DNA from: Rubripirellula obstinata
Lineage (GTDB): Bacteria; Planctomycetota; Planctomycetia; Pirellulales; Pirellulaceae
Length of the DNA: 64,000 nt
Assembly: GCF_001642955.1 (NCBI RefSeq)
Contig: NZ_LWSK01000012.1
Location: 24,192-88,191, forward strand
Direction of reading: 5' to 3'
Shown: piece by piece, positions 38,001 to 46,536 of the stretch
How positions within the stretch are numbered: the first letter of the stretch is position 1
Layout: each line of letters opens with the position of its first letter
Notes under the pieces: generated by a model
Seen by the model: the letters and a program-made list of their open reading frames with translations, nothing else
The model's database searches: none
Told to the model about the DNA's origin: nothing
Translations under genes and position numbers: made by a program

Positions 38001-40680
38001 GCCGGCGGGTGAAACGTTCAACGTCAAATGGTTTGACCCGCGTAACGGCGGCGTCTTGCAAGACGGATCAGTGACGCAGGTTGTTAGCGGCGGATCGCCA
38101 GTGTCGCTGGGCCTACCGCCCAACACGCCAGGTCAAGATTGGGCGATTTTGGTGACTTCTGAGTTCTTTGTGCCTAGCGTGGACATTGACGGAGTCTACT
38201 TGGTCAACGCCGACAACGATTCCGATATCGTTACGATGACCGATGGCATGGTAATCAACTTCGCCACACTTGATTCAGCTAGCTTGAATATTCGAGCCAC
38301 CACCGATGGGCCTGCGGGAAGCGTTGGGTTTGAACTGACCGGCGCAACGACCCACAGTCAATCGGAAACCGTCGCCCCCTACGCTTTGTTTGGCGACGAA
38401 AGCGGTGACTACAACGCCGGTTCGCTTTCAGTCGGCCAGCACACCTTGGTCGTGACTCCGTATTCCGAAGCAAACCTTGGTGGCACGGCGGGCGATTCGG
38501 TCACGATCCATTTCGTGGTTAGCGATGGCAACACCAACAGCCCGCCAACCGGATCGGTGACGATCGCCGGCACGCTGACCGAAAACCAAACACTGACGGC
38601 ATCGAACACCTTGGTCGATGCCGATGGACTTGGAGCAATCAGTTACCAGTGGCAACGCGATGGCGTGAATATCTCCGGTGCAACCAGCAGCACTTACTCG
38701 CTCGGCGCGGCCGATGTGGGATCGCTGATCAGCGTCGTGGCTGGCTACACCGACGGCAGTGGCAAGTTGGAACAGGTCAGCAGTGCGGTCGCTCAACCTG
38801 CGACCTATTCGTTTGCCGCTCGCACCGACTTTCCCGTCCTGGATGCGGGCCAGGTGGATTACTACGCCGATTTCGGTAACGATGCTCTGGGGATCAACGC
38901 CGCGATCATCGCCAACCGCGCCGGATTCGCTCGCGCCTCACACACCTTCACCGGTGATTCGGGTGTCTACCCCGTGCGGATCACAACGCTGACTGAGGAA
39001 GACGGCGAATCGACGTATCGCCTGTTGGTCAATGGCACCGTGGTGGGAACCTACCAGAATCCGTACATCGGGCCAGGTTCAGCACTCGACTTGCAGCCCA
39101 ACCAGCATGTCTGGAACAATGTGGCCTTGAGCAACGGTGATACGATTTCGATCGAGTCCAATGCTGACACCAACGGTGAAATTCCTGAAGGCGATGGAAC
39201 CGCTTGGGCACGGGGCCGTTGGCGCTCGCTTGAACTGTTCACGGGCGTTGGGCCGGTGGTCGCCGATAACAGCGATCCATCGATCAACGGATTGTTCTTA
39301 CTCAATGCCGACAGCGACAACGACATCGTTTCGCTGACTGACGGATCGACCATCAGTTCGGCAACGCTGGGCACGACCAATTTGAATGTTCGTGCGACCA
39401 CCACCAAGCCAGTGGGAAGTGTTGGGTTCGAATTGACTGGGGTGGTGACGCGTAGTCAGGCCGAAACCATTTCACCCTACGCTCTGTTTGGTGACGCAGC
39501 GGGTGACTTCAATGCCGGCGCATTGCCGGTCGGGCAATACACCCTAGTCGTCACCCCGTATTCGGCTGGCGGACTCGGCGGTACCGCTTACACAACAACG
39601 ACGGTCAATTTTGAAATCGTCGATGCCGATTTGGATTTCGGCGACGCACCCTTGTCCTACGGTACCCTTGTTGCCGATGACGGAGCCCGGCATGCGGCCA
39701 TTGGGCCACAGCTTGGGGCAACGCGCGACTCGGAGAGTGACGGCACGGTTTCGGCAGGTGCCAACGGCGACGGCAACGACGAAGATGGAGTGATGTTTGG
39801 CGGAATCGGGGTCAACAACCTGATCGCCGCGGTCAACGTGGAATTCGGCAATGTGAACGAAGTTGGCACAGCGAAAGTCGACGCCTGGATTGATTTCAAT
39901 CGCAATGGAGCCTTCGAGCTTGAAGAAAAGATCCTTGACGACATCACGGTCAATCAAGCCATGCAGACGATCAATTACGACATCCCACGCGATCTGCCCG
40001 GCGGCATCACCGTGGGTGACGCCTACGCTCGAGTCCGCATCAGTACCGCGGGCGAGCTAGGGCCAACCGGTTTTGCCGCTGATGGTGAAGTCGAAGACTA
40101 TGTTGTCACCATCGCCGAGCCTCCCAAGGTTGAAAGCATCGAAATCAACGCAGGCAGTTCGCAGCGATCCTTAGTCAATTCAATCAAGGTAACGTTTGAC
40201 CAAGTCGTGGACATTGATACTGAAAATGGCAATCCGTTCCAATTGATCTACGACGACGAAAATGGTGAAACAGTCGCGATCCAAGCACCGTTGATTGGTC
40301 AGACTGGCGAAAAGACAACCGTCGAATTGACTTTCGATCCGTCCACTTCCTATGTCACCGATTTCGGCAGTTTAAAGGATGGCCACTATCGATTGACGAT
40401 TGACCCATCATTGGTGACGGCGTCGGATGTCCAACTCGATGGTAACGGCGACGGGATCGCGGGCGACGCCTACGTGATGACGGCATCCGATGGACTGTAC
40501 CGCAAGTATGGCGATGCTGACGGCACCGACTCAGTCGGGCTTACCGACTTTGCAACCTTCCGCAGTGTGTTTGGAACCTTATCAGACGACCCGCATGCAC
40601 TGTCAGGTTTAGACGCTGATGGCGATGGCGAGATCGGCCTGACCGATTTTGCTGCCTTCCGTGCCAACTTTGGCAATTGA
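35044..40680 (+). CDS. Giant discoidin/DUF5060/TIM-barrel exoprotein with GEVED and dockerin
   Basis: A 1878-residue protein, the longest in the window. The ATG follows GGTGGAGA, a good ribosome binding site. The export motif LETLEKRQLLAA is at residues 26-37. A discoidin-like domain (about 38-236) and a beta-sandwich resembling a carbohydrate-binding module (243-420) precede a DUF5060-type domain (453-550) and a TIM barrel (583-953). The barrel has MNWNLGEETTN, a plausible active-site strand, and VVAVDEPGDA. DUF5060 normally sits in front of glycoside-hydrolase-like barrels. After the barrel come a small beta domain, two copies of an Ig-like module with LVNADNDSDIV / LLNADSDNDIV and ALFGD motifs (the two G8 proteins carry a similar one), an Ig-like tandem repeat, GEVED (1530-1694), the unnamed beta domain and a dockerin (1816-1878). 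Its activity is a guess: hydrolase of an unknown glycan. Confidence 0.9.
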   Translation: MRRMGDRFTKKNQLSHRNRTQARLRLETLEKRQLLAAEVIAPVSAGLDSAGDPDWKLEYGTPAGSQWIDGSGLEDPTIVETGDPVPAQWPEHVSGNSAQRVSRIRSAPEFNELTFDLGGTFDLSGMVLWNSTEIGPAGLQTDRGFENTVLSYSTDGGATFTGSDTLTWSERNHPDDTSTNQGNNPTSPKTYAPEVQSLPSTVEGVTHVRMVVDNFSAAGADNIVMASEIRFIGEDASPPTPGAYLEAGGLVVMETENTDTVNIGLWQEETQISNYTGDGYLQFFGNTYQNGPPNSPIEYKFRVETPGLYYLHLRSAKENSADPTRNDISNDIYVRVEGDYTAGSGPHDSHLDNASLSLLQSDTKFFGGGLNTFRWDSGAQLDPGGHANKRVALYNFKAGEEYTLVVSGRSKFYSIDRIVFRHEDTPVNLAQNLNTPESQRAAGEDLIDGNGDVQISGELKQWHNTTLTLDGPGASETGAVNPFTQYRMNVTFTHPASGLTYTVPGYFAADGDAANTGATSGNKWRAHLSADEVGLWNYSISFRTGNNVSVNDSPTGGFALAPYDGITGSFTIGATDKTGDDFRGKGRLEYVGEHYLQFAGTGEYFIKQGPDAPENLLSYEDFDGPFKTDGEYNRGAFPNEAASIKSWQPHQQDWNAGDPSWDGGKGTELIGALNYLASEDLNSVSFLTMNIIGDDKNVFPYLDYDERFRMDVSRLDQWGIVFEHGTEKGLHLHFKTQETENDQLLDGGDLGPERKLYYRELIARYSHNLAMNWNLGEETTNTVQQARDFAEYFYDNDPYRHNVVLHSYPAQKEQRYGDLLGNQSELTGLSLQTSKPDFREVHDDTVEWVNRSAATGKKWVVAVDEPGDARASLRPDADPGNSHVDGRKNALWGTLMAGGAGNEWYFGYDYAHSDLTAEDFRSRDNWWDYTRYAKSFFEDFDIPFWDMVNDNSISTASDDYGFYQEGEVYTVYLKDGGTTSLDLSAAPAGETFNVKWFDPRNGGVLQDGSVTQVVSGGSPVSLGLPPNTPGQDWAILVTSEFFVPSVDIDGVYLVNADNDSDIVTMTDGMVINFATLDSASLNIRATTDGPAGSVGFELTGATTHSQSETVAPYALFGDESGDYNAGSLSVGQHTLVVTPYSEANLGGTAGDSVTIHFVVSDGNTNSPPTGSVTIAGTLTENQTLTASNTLVDADGLGAISYQWQRDGVNISGATSSTYSLGAADVGSLISVVAGYTDGSGKLEQVSSAVAQPATYSFAARTDFPVLDAGQVDYYADFGNDALGINAAIIANRAGFARASHTFTGDSGVYPVRITTLTEEDGESTYRLLVNGTVVGTYQNPYIGPGSALDLQPNQHVWNNVALSNGDTISIESNADTNGEIPEGDGTAWARGRWRSLELFTGVGPVVADNSDPSINGLFLLNADSDNDIVSLTDGSTISSATLGTTNLNVRATTTKPVGSVGFELTGVVTRSQAETISPYALFGDAAGDFNAGALPVGQYTLVVTPYSAGGLGGTAYTTTTVNFEIVDADLDFGDAPLSYGTLVADDGARHAAIGPQLGATRDSESDGTVSAGANGDGNDEDGVMFGGIGVNNLIAAVNVEFGNVNEVGTAKVDAWIDFNRNGAFELEEKILDDITVNQAMQTINYDIPRDLPGGITVGDAYARVRISTAGELGPTGFAADGEVEDYVVTIAEPPKVESIEINAGSSQRSLVNSIKVTFDQVVDIDTENGNPFQLIYDDENGETVAIQAPLIGQTGEKTTVELTFDPSTSYVTDFGSLKDGHYRLTIDPSLVTASDVQLDGNGDGIAGDAYVMTASDGLYRKYGDADGTDSVGLTDFATFRSVFGTLSDDPHALSGLDADGDGEIGLTDFAAFRANFGN

Positions 40681-40712
40681 TTGGACATCGCCAGGTTGCC
40701 GGCGAACTGCCC

Positions 40713-40782
40713 GTAGCTGATCCCGCCAGGGTTCAGTCGAGCTTGATCCGATCGTGGACTGAACCCTGGCGGGATCAGCTAC
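40713..40782. repeat. GTAGCTG-family hairpin
   Basis: GTAGCTGATCCCGCCAGGG at 40713 pairs with CCTGGCGGGATCAGCTAC ending at 40782. The copy starts 33 bp after the stop of the 35044 gene, with flanks CAGGTTGCCGGCGAACTGCC and GTTTTAAAACAGTTTCTCAG. The same flanking motifs accompany the copy at 8931, in a different order. It could act as a transcription terminator. Confidence 0.85.
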
Positions 40783-40826
40783 GTTTTAAAACAGTTTCTC
40801 AGGCGAGCGGCAGTTGACAACGTACC

Positions 40827-40883
40827 GTAGTGGACGAGGCTACGAGTCCTCGAACTGCTGGGACTCGTAGCCTCATCCATTAC
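40827..40883. repeat. GTAGTGGA hairpin (tip arms CGAGGCTACGAGTCC)
   Basis: GTAGTGGACGAGGCTACGAG at 40827 pairs with CTCGTAGCCTCATCCATTAC ending at 40883, with a loop of about 15 bases. It is a separate palindrome family from the element just upstream. The sulfatase gene starts 50 bp later. Confidence 0.75.
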
Positions 40884-40932
40884 ACTTGGTACGAAATAAT
40901 CTCCCGATCGCATTACAACAAATTGTCGTTAA

Positions 40933-43164
40933 ATGAAGAGCTCGATGATAAAAACAAGCTTTGGTTTACTTCTATCTACTTTCCTGAGTCTTTCGCTTGC
41001 CTCCGCCGACGCACCACCGAAAGAAACACCCCCGAACATTGTTTTCTTTTTTGCCGATGACCAAACCACTGACACCCTTGGTTGTTACGGCAATGCGGTC
41101 ATCAAGACACCAAACATTGACCAACTTGCTGCTCGTGGAACCCGTTTTGAAAACGCGTTCGTTTCGCAACCGATTTGTTGGGTTAGTCGCACCTCAATTT
41201 TGACGGGGCTGACCGGTCGTAGCTATGGCGAGAAAGACAGGCCCGAATTCGCCAGGCCCGATGCGGTTGAGACCTTGTACAGCGACTTGCTTCGTCGTAG
41301 CGGTTATCGGACAGGGTACTTTGGCAAATGGCATGCAAAGATGCCCAAGGATTTTGTCAGGCAGGATCACTTCGATGAATTTGAGGCCATTGGTCGGAAC
41401 CCTTATTACAAGAAACAAGCTGACGGTAGTCTTCGGCACGAGACTGAAGTGATCGTCGACCGAGGTGTTGAATTCATTCAAAACCAACCCGCTGGAAAAC
41501 CTTTTGCGTTGAATCTTTGGTTCAACGCCTGCCATGCAGAAGACAATGATCGCCGACCAGGGATCGGCCATTTTCCGTGGCCTCGAACCGTCGATGGAAT
41601 GTACGACGACGTTACCATCGCCCCGCCCCGACTAAACGATCCGGCAATCTTCGATTCGCTGCCGGGTTTCTTGCAAACAACGATCGGACGCGAGCGATAC
41701 TTTTGGCGATGGAATACGGATCAGAAGTACCAAACCAACATGCGTTCCTACTATCGAATGGTCAGTGGCATCGACGGAGCGATCGGTCGTTTTATGGCCG
41801 CGTTAGAATCCGCTGGACTCGCCGACAATACAATCATCGTCTATTCCGCCGACAATGGTTATTACATGGCCAACCGAGGCTTGGCCGGCAAGTGGTCGCA
41901 CTACGACGAAGCGATCCGTGTCCCATTGATCGTCATGGACCCAAGGCTACCCGCCGAAGCGAAAGGAAAAACGACGGCGGCTCTGGCAACAAACCTTGAT
42001 TTCCCCGCAACGTTTTTGGATTGGGCAGACGTCGAGATTCCACAAAGATACCAGGGACGCAGCCTGGTCCCAATCACAACCGGTAACGTTCCCAGCGACT
42101 GGCGAAGCGAAACATTTCACGAGCATTTCGCCGAACGAAAACGGATCCCAGCGTTCGAGGGGCTTCGTAGTGATCGTTACAAGTACGTACGGTACTTTGA
42201 TCATGGCAACCATGAATTCCTACACGATTTAAAGAACGATCCAAACGAACTGGTCAACCTTGTCGATGATCCCAAGCATGCTGCGACACTGTCCGAATTT
42301 CGCGATCGAACGACAAAAAAAGTCGCAGCGTTGGGTGGTCCTTTGAATCCACTGAAGGCTTTTTCAGAATCGACTGCACCCCATCCAAAAGCGTCTGCAA
42401 ACGTTTCTGCGAAGTTGGACCGAGAAGGATTTGTTAGAGTCTTTGATGGAAAGACTCTGAAGGGTTGGGATGGCGATAAAGCGTATTGGTCGGTCCAAGA
42501 TGGTGCCTTAACCGGTGTCACCGATGGGTCGCTAAAATCAAATCGCTTCATCACCTGGAAACATTCGACGATTCGAAACTTTGAACTCCGCGTCAAAGTG
42601 AAAGTAACCGCGGGCGGCAATAGCGGATTGCAGTACCGCGGAACTTCACGTCCCGACCTGGGGCTTGACATTGTGTCCGGGTATCAGTGTGACGTGGTTG
42701 CCAAAGTTCCGAAATACAACGGAATGCTGTACGAAGAAAAGGGCCGCCGGATTCTAGCGCACGCCAACGAGAAAGTCGTCGTTGACGCGGACGGCAATTC
42801 CTGGGTCGTAGGTAAACTTAACGACGACAATTTCGCATCGGCAGCTTTTGATACAAACCAGTGGCACGATTACCGAGTCCTGGTCGAAGGCAACCATCAC
42901 CGACACTGGATCGATGGTCGTCCGACTGCGGACCTCATCGATCTGGATGAAAAAGGTCGCTCGCTTGAAGGTGTCCTGGCTGTTCAAGTTCATGTCGGCC
43001 CGGCGATGAAGATTCAATACAAGGACTTCAAGATCAAACACCTTCCGGATGACCTGGATCTATTAGAACCTGACGAAGTTCAGATTCCCGCGGATGCCTA
43101 CGGCGTTCGGCCACAGGGTAGACTTCCCAAGAGCTGGAAAGCACCAATCTACGGGCAGCGTTAG
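40933..43164 (+). CDS. Secreted sulfatase fused to a DUF1080 (3-keto-disaccharide hydrolase-like) domain
   Basis: A 743-residue exported enzyme with a signal peptide of about 25 residues (LLLSTFLSLSLASA). Residues about 33-470 form a type I sulfatase: NIVFFFADDQ binds the metal and TGYFGKWH is present. The active-site loop reads ICWVSRTSILTG, with Cys82 as the residue converted to formylglycine. The usual motif is C-x-P/A-S-R; here the third position is Val, which is unusual. Residues about 500-703 are a DUF1080 domain (FDGKTLKGWDG, NSGLQYRG, GYQCDV, WHDYRVLVEG), a lectin-like fold common in planctomycetes. Desulfation of a glycan together with binding or further cleavage is the likely role. 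It leads the sulfatase-GH2-GH106-eda-kinase series. A dockerin relic starts at its stop codon. Confidence 0.93.
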   Translation: MKSSMIKTSFGLLLSTFLSLSLASADAPPKETPPNIVFFFADDQTTDTLGCYGNAVIKTPNIDQLAARGTRFENAFVSQPICWVSRTSILTGLTGRSYGEKDRPEFARPDAVETLYSDLLRRSGYRTGYFGKWHAKMPKDFVRQDHFDEFEAIGRNPYYKKQADGSLRHETEVIVDRGVEFIQNQPAGKPFALNLWFNACHAEDNDRRPGIGHFPWPRTVDGMYDDVTIAPPRLNDPAIFDSLPGFLQTTIGRERYFWRWNTDQKYQTNMRSYYRMVSGIDGAIGRFMAALESAGLADNTIIVYSADNGYYMANRGLAGKWSHYDEAIRVPLIVMDPRLPAEAKGKTTAALATNLDFPATFLDWADVEIPQRYQGRSLVPITTGNVPSDWRSETFHEHFAERKRIPAFEGLRSDRYKYVRYFDHGNHEFLHDLKNDPNELVNLVDDPKHAATLSEFRDRTTKKVAALGGPLNPLKAFSESTAPHPKASANVSAKLDREGFVRVFDGKTLKGWDGDKAYWSVQDGALTGVTDGSLKSNRFITWKHSTIRNFELRVKVKVTAGGNSGLQYRGTSRPDLGLDIVSGYQCDVVAKVPKYNGMLYEEKGRRILAHANEKVVVDADGNSWVVGKLNDDNFASAAFDTNQWHDYRVLVEGNHHRHWIDGRPTADLIDLDEKGRSLEGVLAVQVHVGPAMKIQYKDFKIKHLPDDLDLLEPDEVQIPADAYGVRPQGRLPKSWKAPIYGQR

Positions 43165-43313
43165 ATTTTGCGGCTTTTCACAGCAACTTCGGCTCGATAG
43201 CGGGTGAGAATTCGCACCTTAATGGATTAGACTCTGTGAGTGGCTAAAGGATTGGCTTGCCCGACTTTGCGGTCTTCCGAAGCAACCTGCTTCCGAAGCA
43301 AACTGGCAACTGA
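43161..43313 (+). pseudogene. Dockerin relic abutting the sulfatase stop
   Basis: Read in the frame starting at 43161, the DNA gives LDFAAFHSNFGS, then HLNGLDSVSG, a TAA at 43245-43247, and RIGLPDFAVFRSNL, ending at TGA 43311-43313. Both dockerin halves are recognisable (compare DFAAFRSVFG and IGLTDFAAFRANFG). One stop lies in frame, and the second calcium loop is damaged. The relic overlaps the sulfatase stop by four bases in another frame. Either a dockerin-ending gene was deleted here with the sulfatase region joined to its tail, or the sulfatase once continued into a dockerin and lost it by frameshift. Confidence 0.82.
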
Positions 43314-43363
43314 TCACAACGGACTACTAAACGCATGTTCCATATGATGGAAGCTTTACTGAG

Positions 43364-46300
43364 ATGAACAGACTGATTGAACGTATTGATTGCCAATCCC
43401 ACGTTGCTCTACTTTGCTTGCTGGTCGCTGCTGCGGTCACTCTTGGCAGCCGTGTTAGCTTTGCCGATTCGCCTGACCAGTCGATTGATAACCGCAAGCT
43501 AAATTTCAATGCCGACTGGCGTTTCAATCGTGCGGATTCAAGCGGTGCCGAGGCTATCGAATTTGATGCGAGCGATTGGTCCACGGTCAGTTGCCCACAC
43601 ACCTGGAATGACGTCGATACATTCAACGACTTTGGGACCGGTGGTCACCAAGGTGAATCGAATTTGTGGATGGGGACTGCTTGGTATCGCAAAGAGTTTT
43701 CGTTGCCCGAGGAATTTCGCGACAAGAAAGTTTGCATTGAATTTGAAGGCGTGCGGCAAGTCGCTGATTTCTACCTGAATGGACAATTTCTTGGACATGA
43801 CGAAACAGGATTCATTCCGTTCGCCTTCGACCTGACACCATTCCTGAATGCGGATGGCAAGAATGTTCTGGCGGTAAAGGTCGACAACACCGTCGCTAAA
43901 AAATTGTATGACGGCGACACACCTTGGCATCATCAAAACTGGCATCCGCCGCATGGCGGCATCTATCGCAACGTTTACTTGCATGTCATGGATCCAGTCC
44001 ATGTGACGCTGCCGTTGTATGCTCATTTGGGCACCGAGGGCATTTACGCATGGACAGAATCACTTGCCAAAGAGAAGGCAATCGTTGGCATCAGTGCTGA
44101 GATTGAAAACTCGCTCGACAAAGCATCCAACATCGAAGTCGCATTCAAGCTGGTCGATCCAGACGGCAATGTGGTCGCTCAGAAGACGAAAACTGCCGAA
44201 CTTCCTGCTGGTCAAAAGATCAAATCATCTTCAGCATTAGAAGTCAACGAACCACATCTATGGGAACCGGACTACCCGTACGTCTATCAGGTTCAAGTCG
44301 AAATTAGTATCGACGGAAAGGTACGCGACACCAGCACCACTCCGTTTGGATTTCGTAATTATCGCTTTGACACCGCAACCGGATTTTGGATCAATGGCCA
44401 TCCGTTGAAATTACATGGTTGGGGTCAAAAACCGATCGCTGGTTGGGCTGGTCTGGGTGCGGGCATTCCAAACTGGATGCACGACTACACGCTGAAGATG
44501 ATGGAAGACGCGGGCGGAAACATGATCCGCTGGGGCCATTGCGCCGGTCCACCCGCAGGTGTGCATTGCAGCGACAAATATGGATTCGTCACCTTGATGC
44601 CAGGTGTTGATGGCGAGCGAGATTGCTTTGGCAAAGCTTGGGAAACTCGCACCAATGCCTTCCGTGACTTGATCATTTTCTATCGCAACCATCCATCGAT
44701 CTGCGTTTGGGAAGGCGGCAACTACAACGTCAGTCCTGAACATGCCGCGGAAATGAAGGCGATCACTCAGAAATGGGATCCCAACGGGAAACGCTATTTT
44801 GGATTCCGCATGTCAACGCCCGCGATGATGGGCAGCATTGATTTGGAATTGGGAACCGTCGGGCGGACACGAGCGTTACCGACGCTGCCCGTTGTGGAAA
44901 CCGAATATGACCGAACGGAAACACCTCGCCGAGTTTGGGACCACTTTTCGCCACCAGATTTCGGTAACCTTGGCAAACTGGCTGAACTCAACACCTACGA
45001 CCTGACCTCTGAAGGATTCGCGACCAACGCGATCGATCAATGGTGGACGCTGTTCGGCAGCAAGCCTGACCACAGCGGTGGTGCCAATTGGATTTTCTCT
45101 GACGGGACTCACGGAACACGTCAGCGCACAGACGTCGCGCGGGCGACGGGCGAAGTCGATGCAGTTCGACTACCCAAGGAAGCTTACTGGGCATTGCAAG
45201 CGACTTGGGACGACGAAGATCGCGTGCATTTAATCGGCCATTGGAATTACCCGGCCGACACTGTCAAAACGATGTACGCAGTCGCAAAAGCAGACGCCGC
45301 TGAATTGTTTGTCAACGGCAAGAGTCTGGGGCGTGGCGAACGTAGCTTGAACACGTTGTTCACTTGGCCCGATGTGGCGTATGAACCCGGTCAGATCAAA
45401 GTCGTTGCCTACCGCGATGGCGAAACCGTCGCCACTCAAGTCAAAGAAACTGCGGGGCCTGCCGTGGCAATCAGATTGACGCCAATGACCGCTCCTGGTG
45501 GGTGGCGCGCCGATGGATCGGACATTGCGTTGGTTGATTTTGAAGCCGTTGATGCAGAGGGACGTCGATGTCCGACCGATGAACAAAGAGTGGACTTTGA
45601 AATTTCAGGGCCGGGCATTTGGCGAGGCGGTTACAACAGCGGTATCGAGAACAGCACCAATCACCTGTACTTGAACACTGAATGCGGCATCAACCGAATC
45701 AGCATTCGTTCAACGCTGCAATCCGGCGAAGTCGTGCTGACCGCAATGCGTGAAGGCTTACCAGCGGCGAAGTTGCGTTTGCAATCCAAGCCGATCGACT
45801 TGAACAACGGCGTGACGAAATCGATGCCCGCGATGTTGCCGTCAACCTTGCCATCGGCGAGGCCATCATCGAGGCCTCCGATCAATGACGATGATTTGAA
45901 GAAGCTCGCTGAACTTCGCGAAGCACCACCGATTGTCGTGGCGGAAGTCGCTGAAACCGATCGGATGTTTTCCACCTTTGCCTACACCGGTGACGGCGTG
46001 GGAGGAATGGAAGATCCGCTTTCAAACGAAATGCTCGCGTATTCGGACGATGCAAGAATCTACGTGAAGTCCGTTCCAGAAATACTCGATGGGACTCGAG
46101 TCATTCGGACCGCCAACGGGGACAGTGCTTACTGGGCCAATGATTACATCGTTGCCACTGCGGCTAAAGACCTGGATTTCTTTGTCGCCCATGACCCCAA
46201 GGTTCCGACGCCTGATTGGCTGAAAGAGTACGAGAAGACCGGCAAAAAGGTCGCGCTGAATCGTGGTTCGCTAGCGCTTTACAAGAAACGTTTAGCAAAA

Positions 46301-46399
46301 GACGAAAGCCTTCGCATTCCTGGAAACGCGGACCAGGGCAAGGGCAGGAAATCGGCCTGGAACATGATCCTGTTCTGCAAGCCAGCAAGCGATCAATAG
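43364..46399 (+). CDS. Secreted GH2 beta-galactosidase-like protein
   Basis: A 1011-residue protein. After a signal peptide (LLCLLVAAAVTLGSRVSFA) it shows the GH2 order: a sugar-binding jelly roll (about 47-210; WSTVSCPHTWND, WYRKEFSLP, VRQVADFYLNGQFLGHDETG), an Ig-like domain (215-340), and a TIM barrel (345-640). Beta domains follow that are usual in DUF4982-type members (FVNGKSLGRGERS), and then a C-terminal extension. In GH2 the acid/base is the Glu of a W-x-x-GNE strand. Here the strand reads VWEGGNYNVS, with Tyr454 after Asn453. The probable nucleophile is Glu514 in VVETEYD. The enzyme may use another acid or act on a special substrate. It lies in the sulfatase/rhamnosidase series; an inverted repeat separates it from GH106. 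Confidence 0.88.
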   Translation: MNRLIERIDCQSHVALLCLLVAAAVTLGSRVSFADSPDQSIDNRKLNFNADWRFNRADSSGAEAIEFDASDWSTVSCPHTWNDVDTFNDFGTGGHQGESNLWMGTAWYRKEFSLPEEFRDKKVCIEFEGVRQVADFYLNGQFLGHDETGFIPFAFDLTPFLNADGKNVLAVKVDNTVAKKLYDGDTPWHHQNWHPPHGGIYRNVYLHVMDPVHVTLPLYAHLGTEGIYAWTESLAKEKAIVGISAEIENSLDKASNIEVAFKLVDPDGNVVAQKTKTAELPAGQKIKSSSALEVNEPHLWEPDYPYVYQVQVEISIDGKVRDTSTTPFGFRNYRFDTATGFWINGHPLKLHGWGQKPIAGWAGLGAGIPNWMHDYTLKMMEDAGGNMIRWGHCAGPPAGVHCSDKYGFVTLMPGVDGERDCFGKAWETRTNAFRDLIIFYRNHPSICVWEGGNYNVSPEHAAEMKAITQKWDPNGKRYFGFRMSTPAMMGSIDLELGTVGRTRALPTLPVVETEYDRTETPRRVWDHFSPPDFGNLGKLAELNTYDLTSEGFATNAIDQWWTLFGSKPDHSGGANWIFSDGTHGTRQRTDVARATGEVDAVRLPKEAYWALQATWDDEDRVHLIGHWNYPADTVKTMYAVAKADAAELFVNGKSLGRGERSLNTLFTWPDVAYEPGQIKVVAYRDGETVATQVKETAGPAVAIRLTPMTAPGGWRADGSDIALVDFEAVDAEGRRCPTDEQRVDFEISGPGIWRGGYNSGIENSTNHLYLNTECGINRISIRSTLQSGEVVLTAMREGLPAAKLRLQSKPIDLNNGVTKSMPAMLPSTLPSARPSSRPPINDDDLKKLAELREAPPIVVAEVAETDRMFSTFAYTGDGVGGMEDPLSNEMLAYSDDARIYVKSVPEILDGTRVIRTANGDSAYWANDYIVATAAKDLDFFVAHDPKVPTPDWLKEYEKTGKKVALNRGSLALYKKRLAKDESLRIPGNADQGKGRKSAWNMILFCKPASDQ

Positions 46400-46423
46400 G
46401 TTAAGCAAGTTCGGCTTTCTGAT

Positions 46424-46500
46424 CTGCCACCGTCATCCATCTCCGCCAACCTCTTTGATTGGCGGAACAAAAGTTCAAAGATGGAAGATGTCGGTGGCAG
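46424..46500. terminator. Inverted repeat between GH2 and GH106 genes
   Basis: The outer arms CTGCCACCG and CGGTGGCAG enclose complementary CATCTTC/CATCCATC-type arms and a perfect inner hairpin, CCGCCAA (46443-46449) with TTGGCGG (46458-46464). It starts 25 bp after the GH2 stop. There is no T-run, so it may be an attenuating or stabilising hairpin and not a simple terminator. Confidence 0.55.
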
Positions 46501-46536
46501 CATCATTCTTGAAATGATCCCATCCTTTCGACCAAC

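Noticed and set aside
3710..40680. Possible assembly artefact from repeated tails
   Set aside because: Each gene has a distinct middle and the repeated tails differ at scattered positions, so collapsed or duplicated assembly is not needed to explain the array, though long reads would settle it.
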